From Ascaphus truei (Eukaryota > Chordata > Amphibia > Anura > Ascaphidae), in contig WSYH01002427.1 in the NCBI GenBank assembly GCA_036426205.1, positions 23,158-87,157 on the forward strand: DNA of 64,000 nt, read 5' to 3'. Under the pieces are notes generated by a model that saw only the letters and a program-made list of their open reading frames with translations, had not been told where the DNA came from and ran no database searches. Positions 11,564 through 21,469 of this stretch are shown here, piece after piece; position 1 is the first letter of the stretch, and every line of letters starts with the position of its first letter. The position numbers and the translations under genes were made by a program.

Positions 11564-11800
11564 GTAATAATAATAATAATACTGTAATAATAATAACAAC
11601 ATGTTTTTGTATAGCGCTGCTAGTTATACGTAGCGCTTTACAGAGACATTTTGCAGGCACAGGTCCCTGCCCCGTGGAGCTTACAATCTATGTTTTTGGT
11701 GCCAGAGGCACAGGGAGATAAAGTGACTTGCCCAAGGTCACAAGGAGCCGACACCGGGAATTGAACCAGGCTCCCCTGCTTCAAACTCTCAGTGCCACCC
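11564..11800 (-). repeat. L2/MIR-like repeat tail with (TAA)n
   Basis: Read on the minus strand, it contains ATTGTAAGCTCCACGGGGCA, then a segment TCTGTAAAGCGCTACGTATA, and an ATT-rich tail at 11564-11600. The block AGTGACTTGCCCAAGGTCAC on the plus strand is the well-known L2/MIR-like core. The layout is that of an L2-derived 3' end or a SINE using it. Confidence 0.65.
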
Positions 11801-11819
11801 CATTCCGAACACTCGCCTG

Positions 11820-12390
11820 GAGTGGAAGGAGATAGTACAGGCGCAGATACATGATCCAGAGTGTCAATGTTCCAAAATTACAAACGGGGTTCATTTGATA
11901 ATAAGTAGTTTATTGTAAAGTATGATCATACTCATTCAAAAGTCTAAAAGACTCTCTGCCAGGGGAGTGTCCAAACAGGGTTTTTATACATTTCATTTCC
12001 TTTGTTAAAAATGTGTTACTAGGCAGATTATACTAACTACTCCTTAATTCTCAAACCAATCATTTTACAGATCATTACAACCTGGTTAGAACTGGCTTAA
12101 AACATCTCTGAGTAGGCACCTGGTACAAACTTTCACTAGGAATGTGGGCGTTACTTCAGGCACAGTCGTAAATCTACTTAGAAGTGAAACTCTCTCATTC
12201 ACACCACACACATCTTGCACACAACATGGATACTGAAAACATAACAGACAAAATGGAAACAGAACTTTGCTTTCAATCATTCTCCAGAGACCCCCCCCAG
12301 TCCATTTCAGTAATATATCAACAGTATCTTCATTTCAGCAATATTACTCCATCAAGTGGTTAACCCTATACGTGAGGCCTACATCAGAAT
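11820..12390 (-). repeat. Possible degraded LTR, minus orientation
   Basis: Read on the minus strand there is a G-run (about 12289-12297), a TATA-like GTATAAAAACC near 11985, and ACAATAAACTA near 11905-11917 as a possible polyadenylation signal. These are spaced as in U3-R of an LTR. No matching partner LTR or target duplication was found in the window, so the call is tentative. Confidence 0.35.
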
Positions 12391-12459
12391 AATCACTCCT
12401 TGATGAAACAGGCTCCTGCTGACACTGTCGCAATCATGAGAGTAGGAAAATTCTGAAAT

Positions 12460-14193
12460 ACAGCGTGGCCTGCTATACCGGGTCATCCCCTACCACAATC
12501 ATCCTGACCGACGACAGTTGGTCCTGCCTCGGAGTATGCAGTACCATGTACTATGATCCCTGCATGACGATCATGGATACATGGGGGTGGATAAGACTTT
12601 CGGGTTAATAAGAGACTGATTTTTCTGGCCAAAGATGCGAGAGTTGGTAGAGCGGCACTGCTGGAAATGCAGAGATGTATCCAGAGGAAGACACTGCCCA
12701 CTCGTGCAGCCCCAATGGGCCATCTAAAAAGCTCAGGTCCCATGGACCTCGTGTGCATGTTTTTCTTGTGCATCGAATACGATTCAAGAGGTATCGGTAA
12801 TGTAATCGGTAATGACCGACCACTATGTGCGGTACGCCCAAGCATTTCCTACAAAAGATCAGAAGGCAATAACGGTGGCTAAAATACTGTGGGAGAAATA
12901 ATTCTTCCACTAAAGCCTCCCGACTCAAATGCACTCTGACCAAGGTAGAGACTTTGAGAGCAAGCTCATCAAGGAGCTGTTTAAGTTTCTCAACATCCAG
13001 AAGTCCCGAACTGCTCCATATCATCCCAAGGAAGATGCCTTGCCCAAAAGGTTCAAAATCGAACGCTGCTCGACATACTAGGTACTCTAAAGAGCTCACA
13101 AAAAAATGTATGGAGCAAGTACGTGGAAGCAATGGTGCATGCATATAATTGCACCCGACATCAACCTACAGGATACACTCCGTACTTGGGATGTTTGGGC
13201 GAGAGGTACGGCTAACAGTGGACATGTCTTCGGGTATCTATTGATGGGGTACCCAATACTGCGCATTATAAATACTTCCAGCGACTCCAAGCCAGCCTAA
13301 AACACGCGCATCAATTAGCGGAGAAGGACTCCACCAGCTGAACACCAATAGCAAGATAAGATATGATCACAAGGTCCAATACAGGGAACTAAGGCCCGGA
13401 GACGCCATTCTCCTGCATAACTTAGGAATAACTGCCAAACACAAGCTGGACGACCGCTGGCGTGATGGTAAAATAAGTAAAATAACAGATGCCAGGCCTC
13501 CCGGTCTACAGCATATGAGCCGTGGATGGTCAGGTAATGGTCTGGCACAGAAATCATTTGTTGTCCATTCCCTAAGTGGGACAGAGTGACTCTGAACCAA
13601 AGACTTAAATATCAGCCAGTAAGCCAGAAGAGTCCCCTGAGACTCCCAATTCAGAAGTCAAGTCTAGCCAAGAGCCTTTGGAAGGAACCCCACTGGTTCC
13701 AATAGAGACTGGTAGGCATCTCTCGAGGTATCACCGGGTAATGGGCCTGCGCCTCAAGTACTGTCATCCGTGGATTCAACAAGCCGACCATTCAACCCAA
13801 GCAGCCCACGTTTCGTGCCTAATAGAGACTTTAATGAGACCGCATGGCCAATCACAGATGGGTCAAGACCCCAGGACTCTGATAGACTTTCCACAGTGGA
13901 AGATGCTGCAGCAGAGACTCACAGGAGTCACAGTGTGAGACGCCTTCCCACTAGAGTGGCTTACGATCAATTTGGGGCACCCCACTATGAGTCGCAGTAG
14001 CTGGCTAAGGAAAAGCTAGCCTCAGTTATAAATATGTTCATAGAAATGAACAATATTGTGTAGAGTCAATGCATATTCGTTAAGTTGTACTATATATTCT
14101 GCATTTTCAATTATATAAATGATGTTATGTGTTTCACTGTTCCCAAGCAGGGACTTTGGAGTTTCCACCAGCGGGAGGATAAAGCAAGGTCCC
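12460..14193 (+). pseudogene. Old PNMA-type gypsy relic: integrase end, 3' UTR and LTR start
   Basis: Frame-shifting plus-strand sequence matches, block for block, the integrase half of the gypsy element at 38570-45725. It contains a YHNHPDR-like segment at 12500, FFWPKMRELVERHC near 12620-12660, and the DQG core at about 12938. Further on are RTAPYHPKEDALPKRFK near 13009-13056 and a C-terminal QFGAPHYES near 13970, matching IGAPHYEAQ of the other copy. The 3' UTR and purine tract follow (GCGGGAGGA at 14172-14180), then the first 14 bp of its 3' LTR. The Gmr1-type element inserted there; the relic's LTR appears to resume at 20998. It has many stops and is clearly older than its relative. Confidence 0.75.
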
Positions 14194-14681
14194 TGTGACA
14201 GGGTGAATAAAAGCCACCAGTTATATGCCTGGCAGACATATGTTTAGTCTGCAGTGCAGCAGTGATGAGGTTAACTTCAGCAGGGAAGCTCATGGCAATT
14301 AGTTGAATCCCAGCTGCCTAATCAAGGTGTGTTAAAAACCCCAGGATATGCACACATGCTGCTGGCTGGTCAGGAGACAGGAGTGATTTACTGAAGAGAT
14401 TACTGATACAAGGTCTGTTTGCAAAGTACATGGTTTATGAACTGTCTGGCTCCTGCATGAATAGGAGTAGCTATCTTATTTTGCTCTGCCTGCAAAAGAG
14501 AACCTTATTTTGCTCTGTCTGCAAAAGAGAACCTTATTTTGCTCTGCCTGCTAAAAAAAGCTATTTTTCTTTTGTTTGCTGACGAGAAGTTATTTGTTTT
14601 TGGTGTACTGTATGTTTAAGGCTAAAATAAATAAGCCTTATTCAAAGAACCTGCGTGTTTAGTTGCATGTACTCAGCAACA
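14194..14681 (+). repeat. 5' LTR of the Gmr1-type element
   Basis: It starts TGTGACAGGG and ends GCAACA. It includes three tandem copies of a unit like CTTATTTTGCTCTGCCTGCAAAAGAGAAC (about 14473-14552) and AATAAATAAGCC near 14626 as a likely polyadenylation signal. It is highly similar along its length to 20508-20997. A possible tRNA primer site TGGTGTTAGAAGTGGGAT follows at 14684. Confidence 0.9.
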
Positions 14682-14683
14682 TA

Positions 14684-14701
14684 TGGTGTTAGAAGTGGGA
14701 T
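14684..14701 (+). promoter_or_regulatory. Putative primer-binding site
   Basis: TGGTGTTAGAAGTGGGAT begins two bases after the 5' LTR, the expected place for a tRNA primer site, and starts with TGG, the complement of a tRNA CCA end. The tRNA was not identified. Confidence 0.55.
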
Positions 14702-14729
14702 TTTCAAAAGGCCCCTGCAGTTAAAGGGC

Positions 14730-14753
14730 CACACACACACACACACACACACA
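14730..14753. repeat. (AC)n microsatellite in the gag leader
   Basis: A run of about twelve AC units lies just before the gag start codon candidate at 14757. Confidence 0.9.
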
Positions 14754-14879
14754 GGAATGAGAAAAATGGAAGAAGCTTTGAAAGAGTTTTTGTGCGAGCA
14801 GACCAGACAGCAGGGACTGTTAATGCAGGAGCAGGACCGGCTACAAGCAGAGAGAGATGAAAGACTACAGGCAGCACAG

Positions 14880-16367
14880 AAACAATACAAACAACAATAA
14901 TACCCTTTACAAGCGCTAATCTACAAGTGCAATTAACTCACAGTGGTGGGAATTTTGCAATAAAAAGGTGATGTGAACGTGATCACTCAAGGTGAGTGTA
15001 AACCACTTCTAAGTGGTGAGTGAGCTGCCAGAGAGACTAATAAACAGATTTCCCAACCTGTAAAACAAATAAAAATACAAAATAAAAGTCCCGGCGCTAT
15101 AAATGTCCCAGATACCGTGTTCCAAACGGAAAGTCCCAGATGGAAGATTCTCAGATAGAAGATTCTCAGATGGATGGTATAGGATATTTTCACAGTACAG
15201 GATAATTTCACAGAGTCCCAGGGAGTTGATATGTCCCTTTAACGATGTCCGCAATGATTCTGTGGAAACATAAGAGGTACACACCAATTGCGCAGTATGC
15301 CACTACTCCTGACCCCACTCTGACCAGTGGGCAAAGGAATCCTACTTACAAGATAGAGTCTTGTATGTTCGAAGGAGAGAATCTGTGACTGTGTCTCTGC
15401 TCTGTCTCGGTGTTTCACGGATCCCACGTGACCGGCAGCAGTGATCTCCTATTCCATGCAGCGACCAGCACTCACAGGTGACGTAAGCCAGGCATGTCAT
15501 GCAGGAACAGAGGATTGACACAATGGTGTAATACGTTTAACACTTTATTAAAATACTTTAAAACACGAATCACCCACACTTACAATAAATGGGGGATGAC
15601 TATGTAACTCACGGATCCCCTGAGGAAGTGACGCAGAGTCACGAAACGCGTAGGGAGGAGGAGCTTAGTGTTTGAGCCGGTCCAGCCACCATAGTCTCTT
15701 CGTTGCTGTTGGAGCGTACCTGTACCGCCCTGCCGCTGACGTCATCGGCTAGGAGTTTCAGATAACGCCATTCAGGAAGGCTCCCTAGTGTGCAACAGGC
15801 TGTAGACAAGTTGCGGACGGCATCCGTGAGTTACATAGTCATCCCCCATTTATTGTAAGTGTGGGTGATTCGTGTTTTAAAGTATTTTAATAAAGTGTTA
15901 AACGTATTACACCATTGTGTCAATCCTCTGTTCCTGCATGACATGCCTGGCTTACGTCACCTGTGAGTGCTGGTCGCTGCATGGAATAGGAGATCACTGC
16001 TGCCGGTCACGTGGGATCCGTGAAACACCGAGACAGAGCAGAGACACAGTCACAGATTCTCTCCTTCGAACATACAAGACTCTATCTTGTAAGTAGGATT
16101 CCTTTGCCCACTGGTCAGAGTGGGGTCAGGAGTAGTGGCATACTGCGCAATTGGTGTGTACCTCTTATGTTTCCACAGAATCATTGCGGACATCGTTAAA
16201 GGGACATATCAACTCCCTGGGACTCTGTGAAATTATCCTGTACTGTGAAAATATCCTATACCATCCATCTGAGAATCTTCTATCTGAGAATCTTCCATCT
16301 GGGACTTTCCGTTTGGAACACGGTATCTGGGACATTTATAGCGCCGGGACTTTTATTTTGTATTTTT
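14880..16367. mobile_element. 1.49-kb insertion with long inverted arms
   Basis: The interval lies between two copies of ACAGGCAGCACAG (14867-14879 and 16368-16380), a 13-bp direct repeat consistent with a target duplication. Inside, 15070-15616 and 15822-16367 are near-perfect inverted arms of about 546 bp; the same 62-residue reading appears on opposite strands at 15239-15427 and 16011-16199. The 205-bp spacer holds a CTGAGGAAG...GAAACGCGT stem motif at 15620-15651. No protein is encoded. It may be a non-autonomous retroelement (Penelope-type terminal repeats can be inverted) or a foldback transposon. The gag frame resumes after it. Confidence 0.75.
15620..15651 (+). other. Hammerhead-like stem motif (CTGAGGA...GAAACGCGT)
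   Basis: CTGAGGA, one A, then a perfect 5-bp stem GTGAC/GTCAC around GCAGA, then GAAACGCGT. The order CTGANGA-stem-GAAA is that of a hammerhead ribozyme core, but an extra A separates the core from stem II and no certain stem III/cleavage triplet was placed. Ribozyme function is inference only. Confidence 0.35.
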
Positions 16368-16895
16368 ACAGGCAGCACAGGATGAGCGGATGGCCAGGCT
16401 GCTGACCCAATTCCAGGGGTCTGCCAATCCAGAACCTGCAAACAGACCCCCAGCTCTCCTGAGGAAAATGGCTACGAACGAGGATCCAGAGGCTTTTTAC
16501 TGACATTTGAAAGGGTTTCCGAAGCTCAGGGCTGGACTGCAGATCGCTGGGCCACTGCATTGGCCCCGCTCTTCATAGGAGAAGCCCAGGCCTCATATCA
16601 GGGCCTCCCTGCAGATCAGGCAATAGACTACCGACAAGTAAAAGCCGCCATACTGGATCGCTTAGGTCTGACCCCAGAGACCTACCAGCAGCAGTTCTGG
16701 AACATGAAGTACACTGCTAAGATGAGACCCCGGGTCCTCGCTCAGCAGTTATTGGACTTGTGTACGCGCTGGATAAAACCCGAGGAGTGCACTAAGGAGG
16801 CAATTCTTGAGCAGGTGGTGTTGGAACAATTCCTACAGATAATACCCCCTTCTGCACGCTCATAAGTAAAACGCCACGCTGCTGAAACCCTAGCT

Positions 16896-18032
16896 TTGAC
16901 GGTCCGACTCGTGGAGAACTTCCTTGGGGCTGAGGAGCAGGCGAGTGTCCTGGACCTGACAGATCCGACTCCACCGGCACTTGCGGATGCCCAAAGAGGG
17001 AGGTCGGATCAACGGGGAACCTACGGCCCGTTCATACGCTACCGCCAAGTCCAACGGAAGGAGCAGTCATTCCAGCAAGGGCGGAGTCCAAATGCTGGTC
17101 CCCGCCGAGACCCTCATCCCCTTCCTGATGTCGGTTTGTTGCCAAATGAGAGGAACTTCCGAGGACGTCGCCCACAGGAACCACCAGATGCCTGGTATCC
17201 AGTATCCGGTCCAGCGGAGCGCTATCTGCGGCACCCTCCTGCGAGGGAACCCTCTCCATGTTCCGCCTGCGGAGAACAAGGCCACCGGCACGTGGACTGT
17301 CCACAGATGGATTGTTCATTCAGCAGGACCGTTGCCTCAGCCTTCACTGGAGAAAGTTACAAGCCCTGGCTACTTCCAGCCCAGGTTGGGGAGAAAACCG
17401 TCCATCCCCTTATAGATGCGGGCTCTGGGAAAACTCTGGTCTTCCAGGAATTGTTACCGCCTAACGTGTGTTCTTTTGACTCCCCATGGAGTATAGAATG
17501 TATACACGGCGATGTAAAGCGGAATCCGACGGCCAAAATCCGGCTACAAGTAAAAGGCCAGGAGGCCTACCTCGAAGTAGGTGTCGCTCCTTGGCTCCCT
17601 GCCCCCGTTGTGCTCGGCCGGGACTGGCCTTTCTTTTCGGACCTATTGGCTCCAGTCTCTCATGAGGAGCCTCATTCTATGGCTCAGGAGAACCCTGGCA
17701 AACTGTTTCCCTTTTCGGCAGACCTTTTCCCCAGTAGACACCGGGTTCAAAAGACTCAGAAGCAAAGACGCTCTGACAAACAGGACTGGTTGCAGAAATC
17801 TGGGTCTCAAGGTGACCACTCTAGTAGCCAGAAGTCAGAAGTGATGACTGGGGATGGCCAGAGGGAGGGGGATATGGGCCCTGGAGATTTACCAGACCTA
17901 TACCTCCCTGATTTTCGCGAGAGGCAAAGGGAAGACCCAGTCCTGGCTAGACAGTATGACAAGGTGGTAAAAATTGATGAGCAAATTTTGAATGCACAGG
18001 GGGTGATAGTGTTCCCCCATTTTGAGCTATGA
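16896..18032 (+). pseudogene. Gmr1-type gag end, CCHC knuckle and aspartic protease
   Basis: A 378-codon open frame continuing the gag frame past the stop at 16863. It starts with the last SCAN-like helix (LTVRLVENFLGAEEQ), followed by a basic linker. A zinc knuckle CSACGEQGHRHVDC of the form C-x2-C-x4-H-x4-C sits near 17256-17300. A retropepsin-like core follows with PLIDAGSGKTLVFQE near 17405-17446, where the active site reads DAGS instead of DTGS, and a flap/strand segment near VVLGRDWPFF. It ends at a TGA at 18030-18032 in the linker to integrase. Ala in place of Thr in the protease triad would probably be tolerated, but the stop downstream disables pol. Confidence 0.85.
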
Positions 18033-19003
18033 AATGATATCCTGTATAGGGTGAATAGGCAGACACAAACAGGGGAGGTCACCAGACAGATATTGGTTCC
18101 CAAGGCATTTGTTAAATCTGTGTTCACTCTAGCCCATACTGTCCCTTGGGTGGTCACCTGAGCAGGGATACAACATTGGACCGTATTTCATCCCGTTTCT
18201 ATTGGCCAGGGATGCATAGTGATATTGTTAAGTTATGTGCGGCATGTCCGGAGTGCCAGCTAACTAGTCCAAAGGGACAAAAACCAGCCCCTTTGGTTTC
18301 TCTACGGGTTGGACTTCCCCAGGTTTTGTTGACAGACCAAGGTACAAATTTTATGGCTAAACTGATGCAGGATGTCTTAAAATTATTAGAGGTCAAGTCT
18401 GTTCGGACATTGGTCTACCATCCACAGACTGACGAATTGGTAGAAAGATTTAACCGAACTCTAAAAGGGATGCTGAGGAAATTTGAAGATTCAGAGAAGA
18501 GAGCCTGGGATGAACTTCTCCCTTTTCTGCTGTTTGCAGTGCAGGAAGTTCCCCAGGCCTCCATGGGATTCTTTCCATTTGAACTGCTCTATGGCAGCCA
18601 ACCCCGGGGTATCCTAGACCTCCTAAAGGAGTCCTGGGAGGAACAGCGGTCCCCTTCTAAGAATACCCTGCAATATGTACTATACCTTAGGAAGCGCCTA
18701 TATGTGGTCGGCCATTTTGCTAGGGAGAATCTTAGATCAGCCCAGGACAGTCAGGAGAGACATTACAATCAGAATGCTCGCATGAGAGTGTTTCACCCGG
18801 GAGACCAGGTAATGTTGTTGTTACCCAGCTGTGAGAGCAAACTCCTGGCCAAATGGCAGGGCCCATTCGAAGTACTCCGCCGCACGGGTGATGTGGATTA
18901 CGAGATCGCTCAACCAGGGTCCAGGAAGGGTAAACAAATTTACCATGTGAACTTGCTGAAACCCAGGAAGATGCAGCGGTCTCTATTCATCCACCCGGTG
19001 TAG
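18033..19003 (+). pseudogene. Gmr1-type integrase with internal deletion
   Basis: After the stop at 18030 the sequence reads LYRVNRQTQTGEVTRQILVP, then needs a one-base shift near 18148. The open frame 18146-19003 has the HHCC zinc domain (GGHLSRDTTLDRISSRFYWP and CAACPEC). Next comes QVLLTDQGTNF with the second catalytic Asp, YHPQTDELVERFNRTLKGML with the catalytic Glu, and a C-terminal GDQVML...KWQGPFEVL chromatin/DNA-binding-type fold. The segment between PAPLVSL and GLPQVLL lacks about 70-80 residues expected in Ty3-type integrases, including the first catalytic Asp. The enzyme therefore cannot be active. Its place upstream of RT is the Gmr1 signature. Confidence 0.85.
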
Positions 19004-19065
19004 GAGGAAACGGACTTGGGTCCTCAGCCCCCACGGGAGAACATCGTTGAGACGATAACATCCCA

Positions 19066-20510
19066 ATGGGTAAACAGTTGTCCTCTGAACAAAAAGGGGA
19101 CTTGTTAGCAATAATTACACAATTCCATTATGTTTTTTCTGATTTACCAGGGCAAACTAACTTAATTTCACATGCGATCGAGACAGCACCTGGGGTAAAA
19201 GTACGTTCCCGTCCTTATAGGTTGCCTGAAAGTCGTAGGGCCTTGGTAGAGAAGGAGGTACAAGAAATGTTACACTTAGGAGTGATTGAGGAATCAAGCA
19301 GTGAGTGGTGTAGTCCACTAGTTATAGTCCCTAAACTCGATGGGAAGGTAAGATTTTGTGTGGACCTCCGAAATGTCAATGCGGTATCCAAGTTTGATGC
19401 ATATCCGATGCCAAGGGTGGACGAATTAATTGACGCCCTTGGTAACGCGGAATATATATCCACGCTGGACTTGACAAAAGGATACTGGCAAATACCCTTA
19501 GAGGAAAAGTCCAAGTGCAAAACAGCCTTTGCCACTCCCATGGGTTTATACCAGTTTGTGACAATGCCATTTGGACTGCATGGAGCCCCAGCCACATTTC
19601 AGAGACTCATGGATAAGGTGCTGAGACCCCATAGGACTTATTCCGCAGCCTACCTAGATGACATTGTCATTTATAGTAAACACTGGCGGGCCCACCTAAA
19701 TAGGCTGAAAGCGGTCCTCAAATCTCTGAGAGAGGCAGGGCTCACAGCCAACCCTAAGAAATGTGCCTTGGGTAAGGCGGAAACCAAATACTTAGGGTAT
19801 GCAGTGGGAGGTGGAAAAGTAAGGCCACCAGCCGACAAGGTTGTTGCCCTGAAAGAAGTTCCGACCCCCCAAACAAAAACACAGGTACGCTCTCTGCTGG
19901 GTTTAGCAGGATACTACCGGCTGTTCATTACCAACTACTCAGAAGTGGCAGCCCCATTAACGGACCTCACAAAAAAGTGTGCCCCTACACAAGTGCTATG
20001 GTCAAGGGAGTGTCAGAGAGCCTTTGAGGACATTAAAAGGTGTCTATCATAGGGTCCCGTCCTTAGAAGCCCAGACTTCAACAGCCTTTTTGTAGTGCAA
20101 ACAGATGCTTCAGAGATAGGGCTAGGGGCAGTGTTGTCACAACAGTTTGAGGGAGTTAACACCCTATCCTTTTCCTGAGTAGGAAATTGTTCCCGAGGTA
20201 AAAAAACTACTCAGTGATTGAGAAGGAGTGCCTCGCAGTAAAGTGGGCAATCGAGGCTTCGAGGTATTACCTGGCAGGAGTCCATTTTACTTTGGTGACG
20301 GATCATGCTCCACTGAAGTGGTTAAATAGTATGAAAGATTCCAATGCTAGGTTAACTAGGTGGTATATGGCCCTCCAACCCTTCTCATTTGAGATTCAGC
20401 ACAGGCCGGGAAAAGAGAACGCAAATGCTGATTTCTTTTCTAGAGAAGGGGTGGATGGTCGGGCTTCAGCCATGCGTAACCGCAGCCACACACTAACAGG
20501 GGAGGAATGA
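19066..20510 (+). pseudogene. Gmr1-type reverse transcriptase and RNase H
   Basis: The open frame 19066-20052 has the full Ty3-type RT palm. It includes SPLVIVPKLDGKVRFCVDLR, STLDLTKGYWQIPL with the first catalytic Asp near residue 135, MPFGLHGAPATFQRLMD, and AAYLDDIVIYS with YLDD at residues 196-199. The connection domain follows (LLGLAGYYRLFI). A TAG at 20050 ends it just before GPVLRSPD. RNase H then continues in the same frame with VVQTDASEIGLGAVLSQQ, shifts near 20155-20160, and meets a TAA near 20202. It resumes to 20510 as VIEKECLAVKWAIEASRYYL, TDHAPLKWL and ENANADFFSR. The active-site residues are present, but stop and shift inactivate it. Confidence 0.9.
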
Positions 20511-20997
20511 GACAGGGTAAATAAAAGCCACCAGCTATATGCCTGGCAAACATATGTTTAGTCTGCAGTGCAGCAGTGATGAGGTTAACTTCAGCAGGGA
20601 AGCTCATGGCAATTAGTTGAATCCCAGCTGCCTAATCAAGGTGTGTTAAAAACCCCAGGATGTGCACACATGCTGCTGGCTGGTCAGGAGACATGAGTGA
20701 TTTACTGAAGAGATTATTGATACAAGGTCTGTTTGCAAAGTACATGGTTTATGAACTGTCTGGCTCCTGCATGAAAAAGAGTAGCTGTCTTATTTTGCTC
20801 TGCCTGTAAAAGAGAACCTTATTTTGCTCTGTCTGCAAAAGAGAACCTTATTTTGCTCTGCCTGCTAAAAAAAAAGCTATTTTTGTTTTGTTTGCTGACG
20901 AGAAGTTATTTGTTTTTGGTGTGCTGTATGTTTAAGGCTAAAATAAATAAGCCTTATTCAAAGAACCTGCGTGTTTAGTTGCATGTACTCTGCAACA
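20508..20997 (+). repeat. 3' LTR of the Gmr1-type element
   Basis: It begins TGAGACAGGG after the purine tract AACAGGGGAGGAA at 20495-20507 and ends CTGCAACA. It repeats the 5' LTR nearly base for base, with scattered substitutions and small indels that show some age. The flank GTCCG matches GTCCC on the left in four of five bases. Confidence 0.9.
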
Positions 20998-21420
20998 GTC
21001 CGCCTCTGGATTCCCCTCGGCTTTCCCCTTACCTCTGCTGCAGTTGGGGACAGTGCAGCTAGGATGGGAGGTGCAGGGAGGTTGTGCTGGGCGACCGGGT
21101 CGCTGGGAGGTTTGCGGCACACCCGACAGCATGGACTGCCATGTTGAATTGGTTACACAGAAGCAGAAGCACTCGAGCATGCGCAGAACGTATTCCGCAG
21201 GGTTTGGCTGCAGCAGCCAATATTGCTGCCAGATACCCCTGCTCACCAAGAGATACATTTGGCGCGCTGAGGAGACCCCACTAGTCGGAAGAGGGACCTC
21301 AATGGAGCAGGTAATGTCCAGGGAGCAGTGCTTCCCTGGACTAGGCCAGATCTCCCCCCTTAGGCCCCAGCAAGGCCTCGACTCACAGTAAGATTGTGGC
21401 TGCTACAGGGCAAGTGTACA
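20998..21420 (+). repeat. Continuation of the old gypsy 3' LTR after the Gmr1 insertion
   Basis: The stretch at about 21310-21410, containing ACTAGGCCAGATCTCCCCC, then CTTAGGCCCCAGCAAGGCCT and CGACTCACAGTA, resembles minus-strand LTR sequence of the element at 38570-45725 (CACTAGGCCAGCAATCCCCT, then AGGCCCCAGATAGCC and CTGAGTCACAGTA). Together with the 14 bp at 14180-14193 this indicates one LTR split by the Gmr1 element. The 3' limit is unclear. Confidence 0.55.
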
Positions 21421-21469
21421 AAAGCTGGGGGTGATCCCTGCTCAGCCAAAATTATATATCTTTCTAGAG

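Larger units (their letters stand above)
14757..16890 (+). pseudogene. Gag with SCAN-like capsid domain, interrupted
   Basis: The N-terminal part starts at ATG 14757 and encodes a Gln/Glu-rich coiled-coil-like stretch beginning MRKMEEALKEFLCEQ. It is broken by the insertion at 14880-16367. It resumes with QAAQDERMARLLTQ and continues, after a one-base shift near 16499, into 16560-16865. There the sequence YQQQFWNMKYTAKMRPRVLA, then LCTRWIKPEECTKEAILEQV and VLEQFLQIIP, has the spacing of a SCAN domain (RW-P-E..TKEQILE.LVLEQFL). SCAN domains in vertebrate zinc-finger proteins are thought to come from a Gmr1-like gag. An in-frame TAA at 16863 is followed in the same frame by VKRHAAETLALTVRL, the end of the domain. 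Confidence 0.85.
14194..20997 (+). mobile_element. Gmr1-type Ty3/gypsy LTR retrotransposon (SCAN-like gag, IN before RT)
   Basis: A 6.8-kb element bounded by two similar LTRs of about 490 bp with TG...CA ends. Flanks are GTCCC on the left and GTCCG on the right, a 5-bp target duplication with one mismatch. Coding order on the plus strand is gag, zinc knuckle, protease, integrase, reverse transcriptase, RNase H. Integrase upstream of RT is the diagnostic of Gmr1-like elements and differs from ordinary Ty3/gypsy. It is interrupted by a 1.49-kb insertion at 14880-16367 and carries several stops, a frameshift and an integrase deletion, so it is not autonomous now. It inserted into the 3' LTR of an older gypsy relic. 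Confidence 0.88.

Noticed and set aside
11564..11800. Possible tRNA-derived SINE with intact tRNA head
   Set aside because: No convincing A and B boxes could be placed; the L2-like tail is what is visible.
15239..16199. Identical 62-residue frames on opposite strands as a possible conserved peptide
   Set aside because: The identity follows from the inverted DNA arms, not from protein selection.
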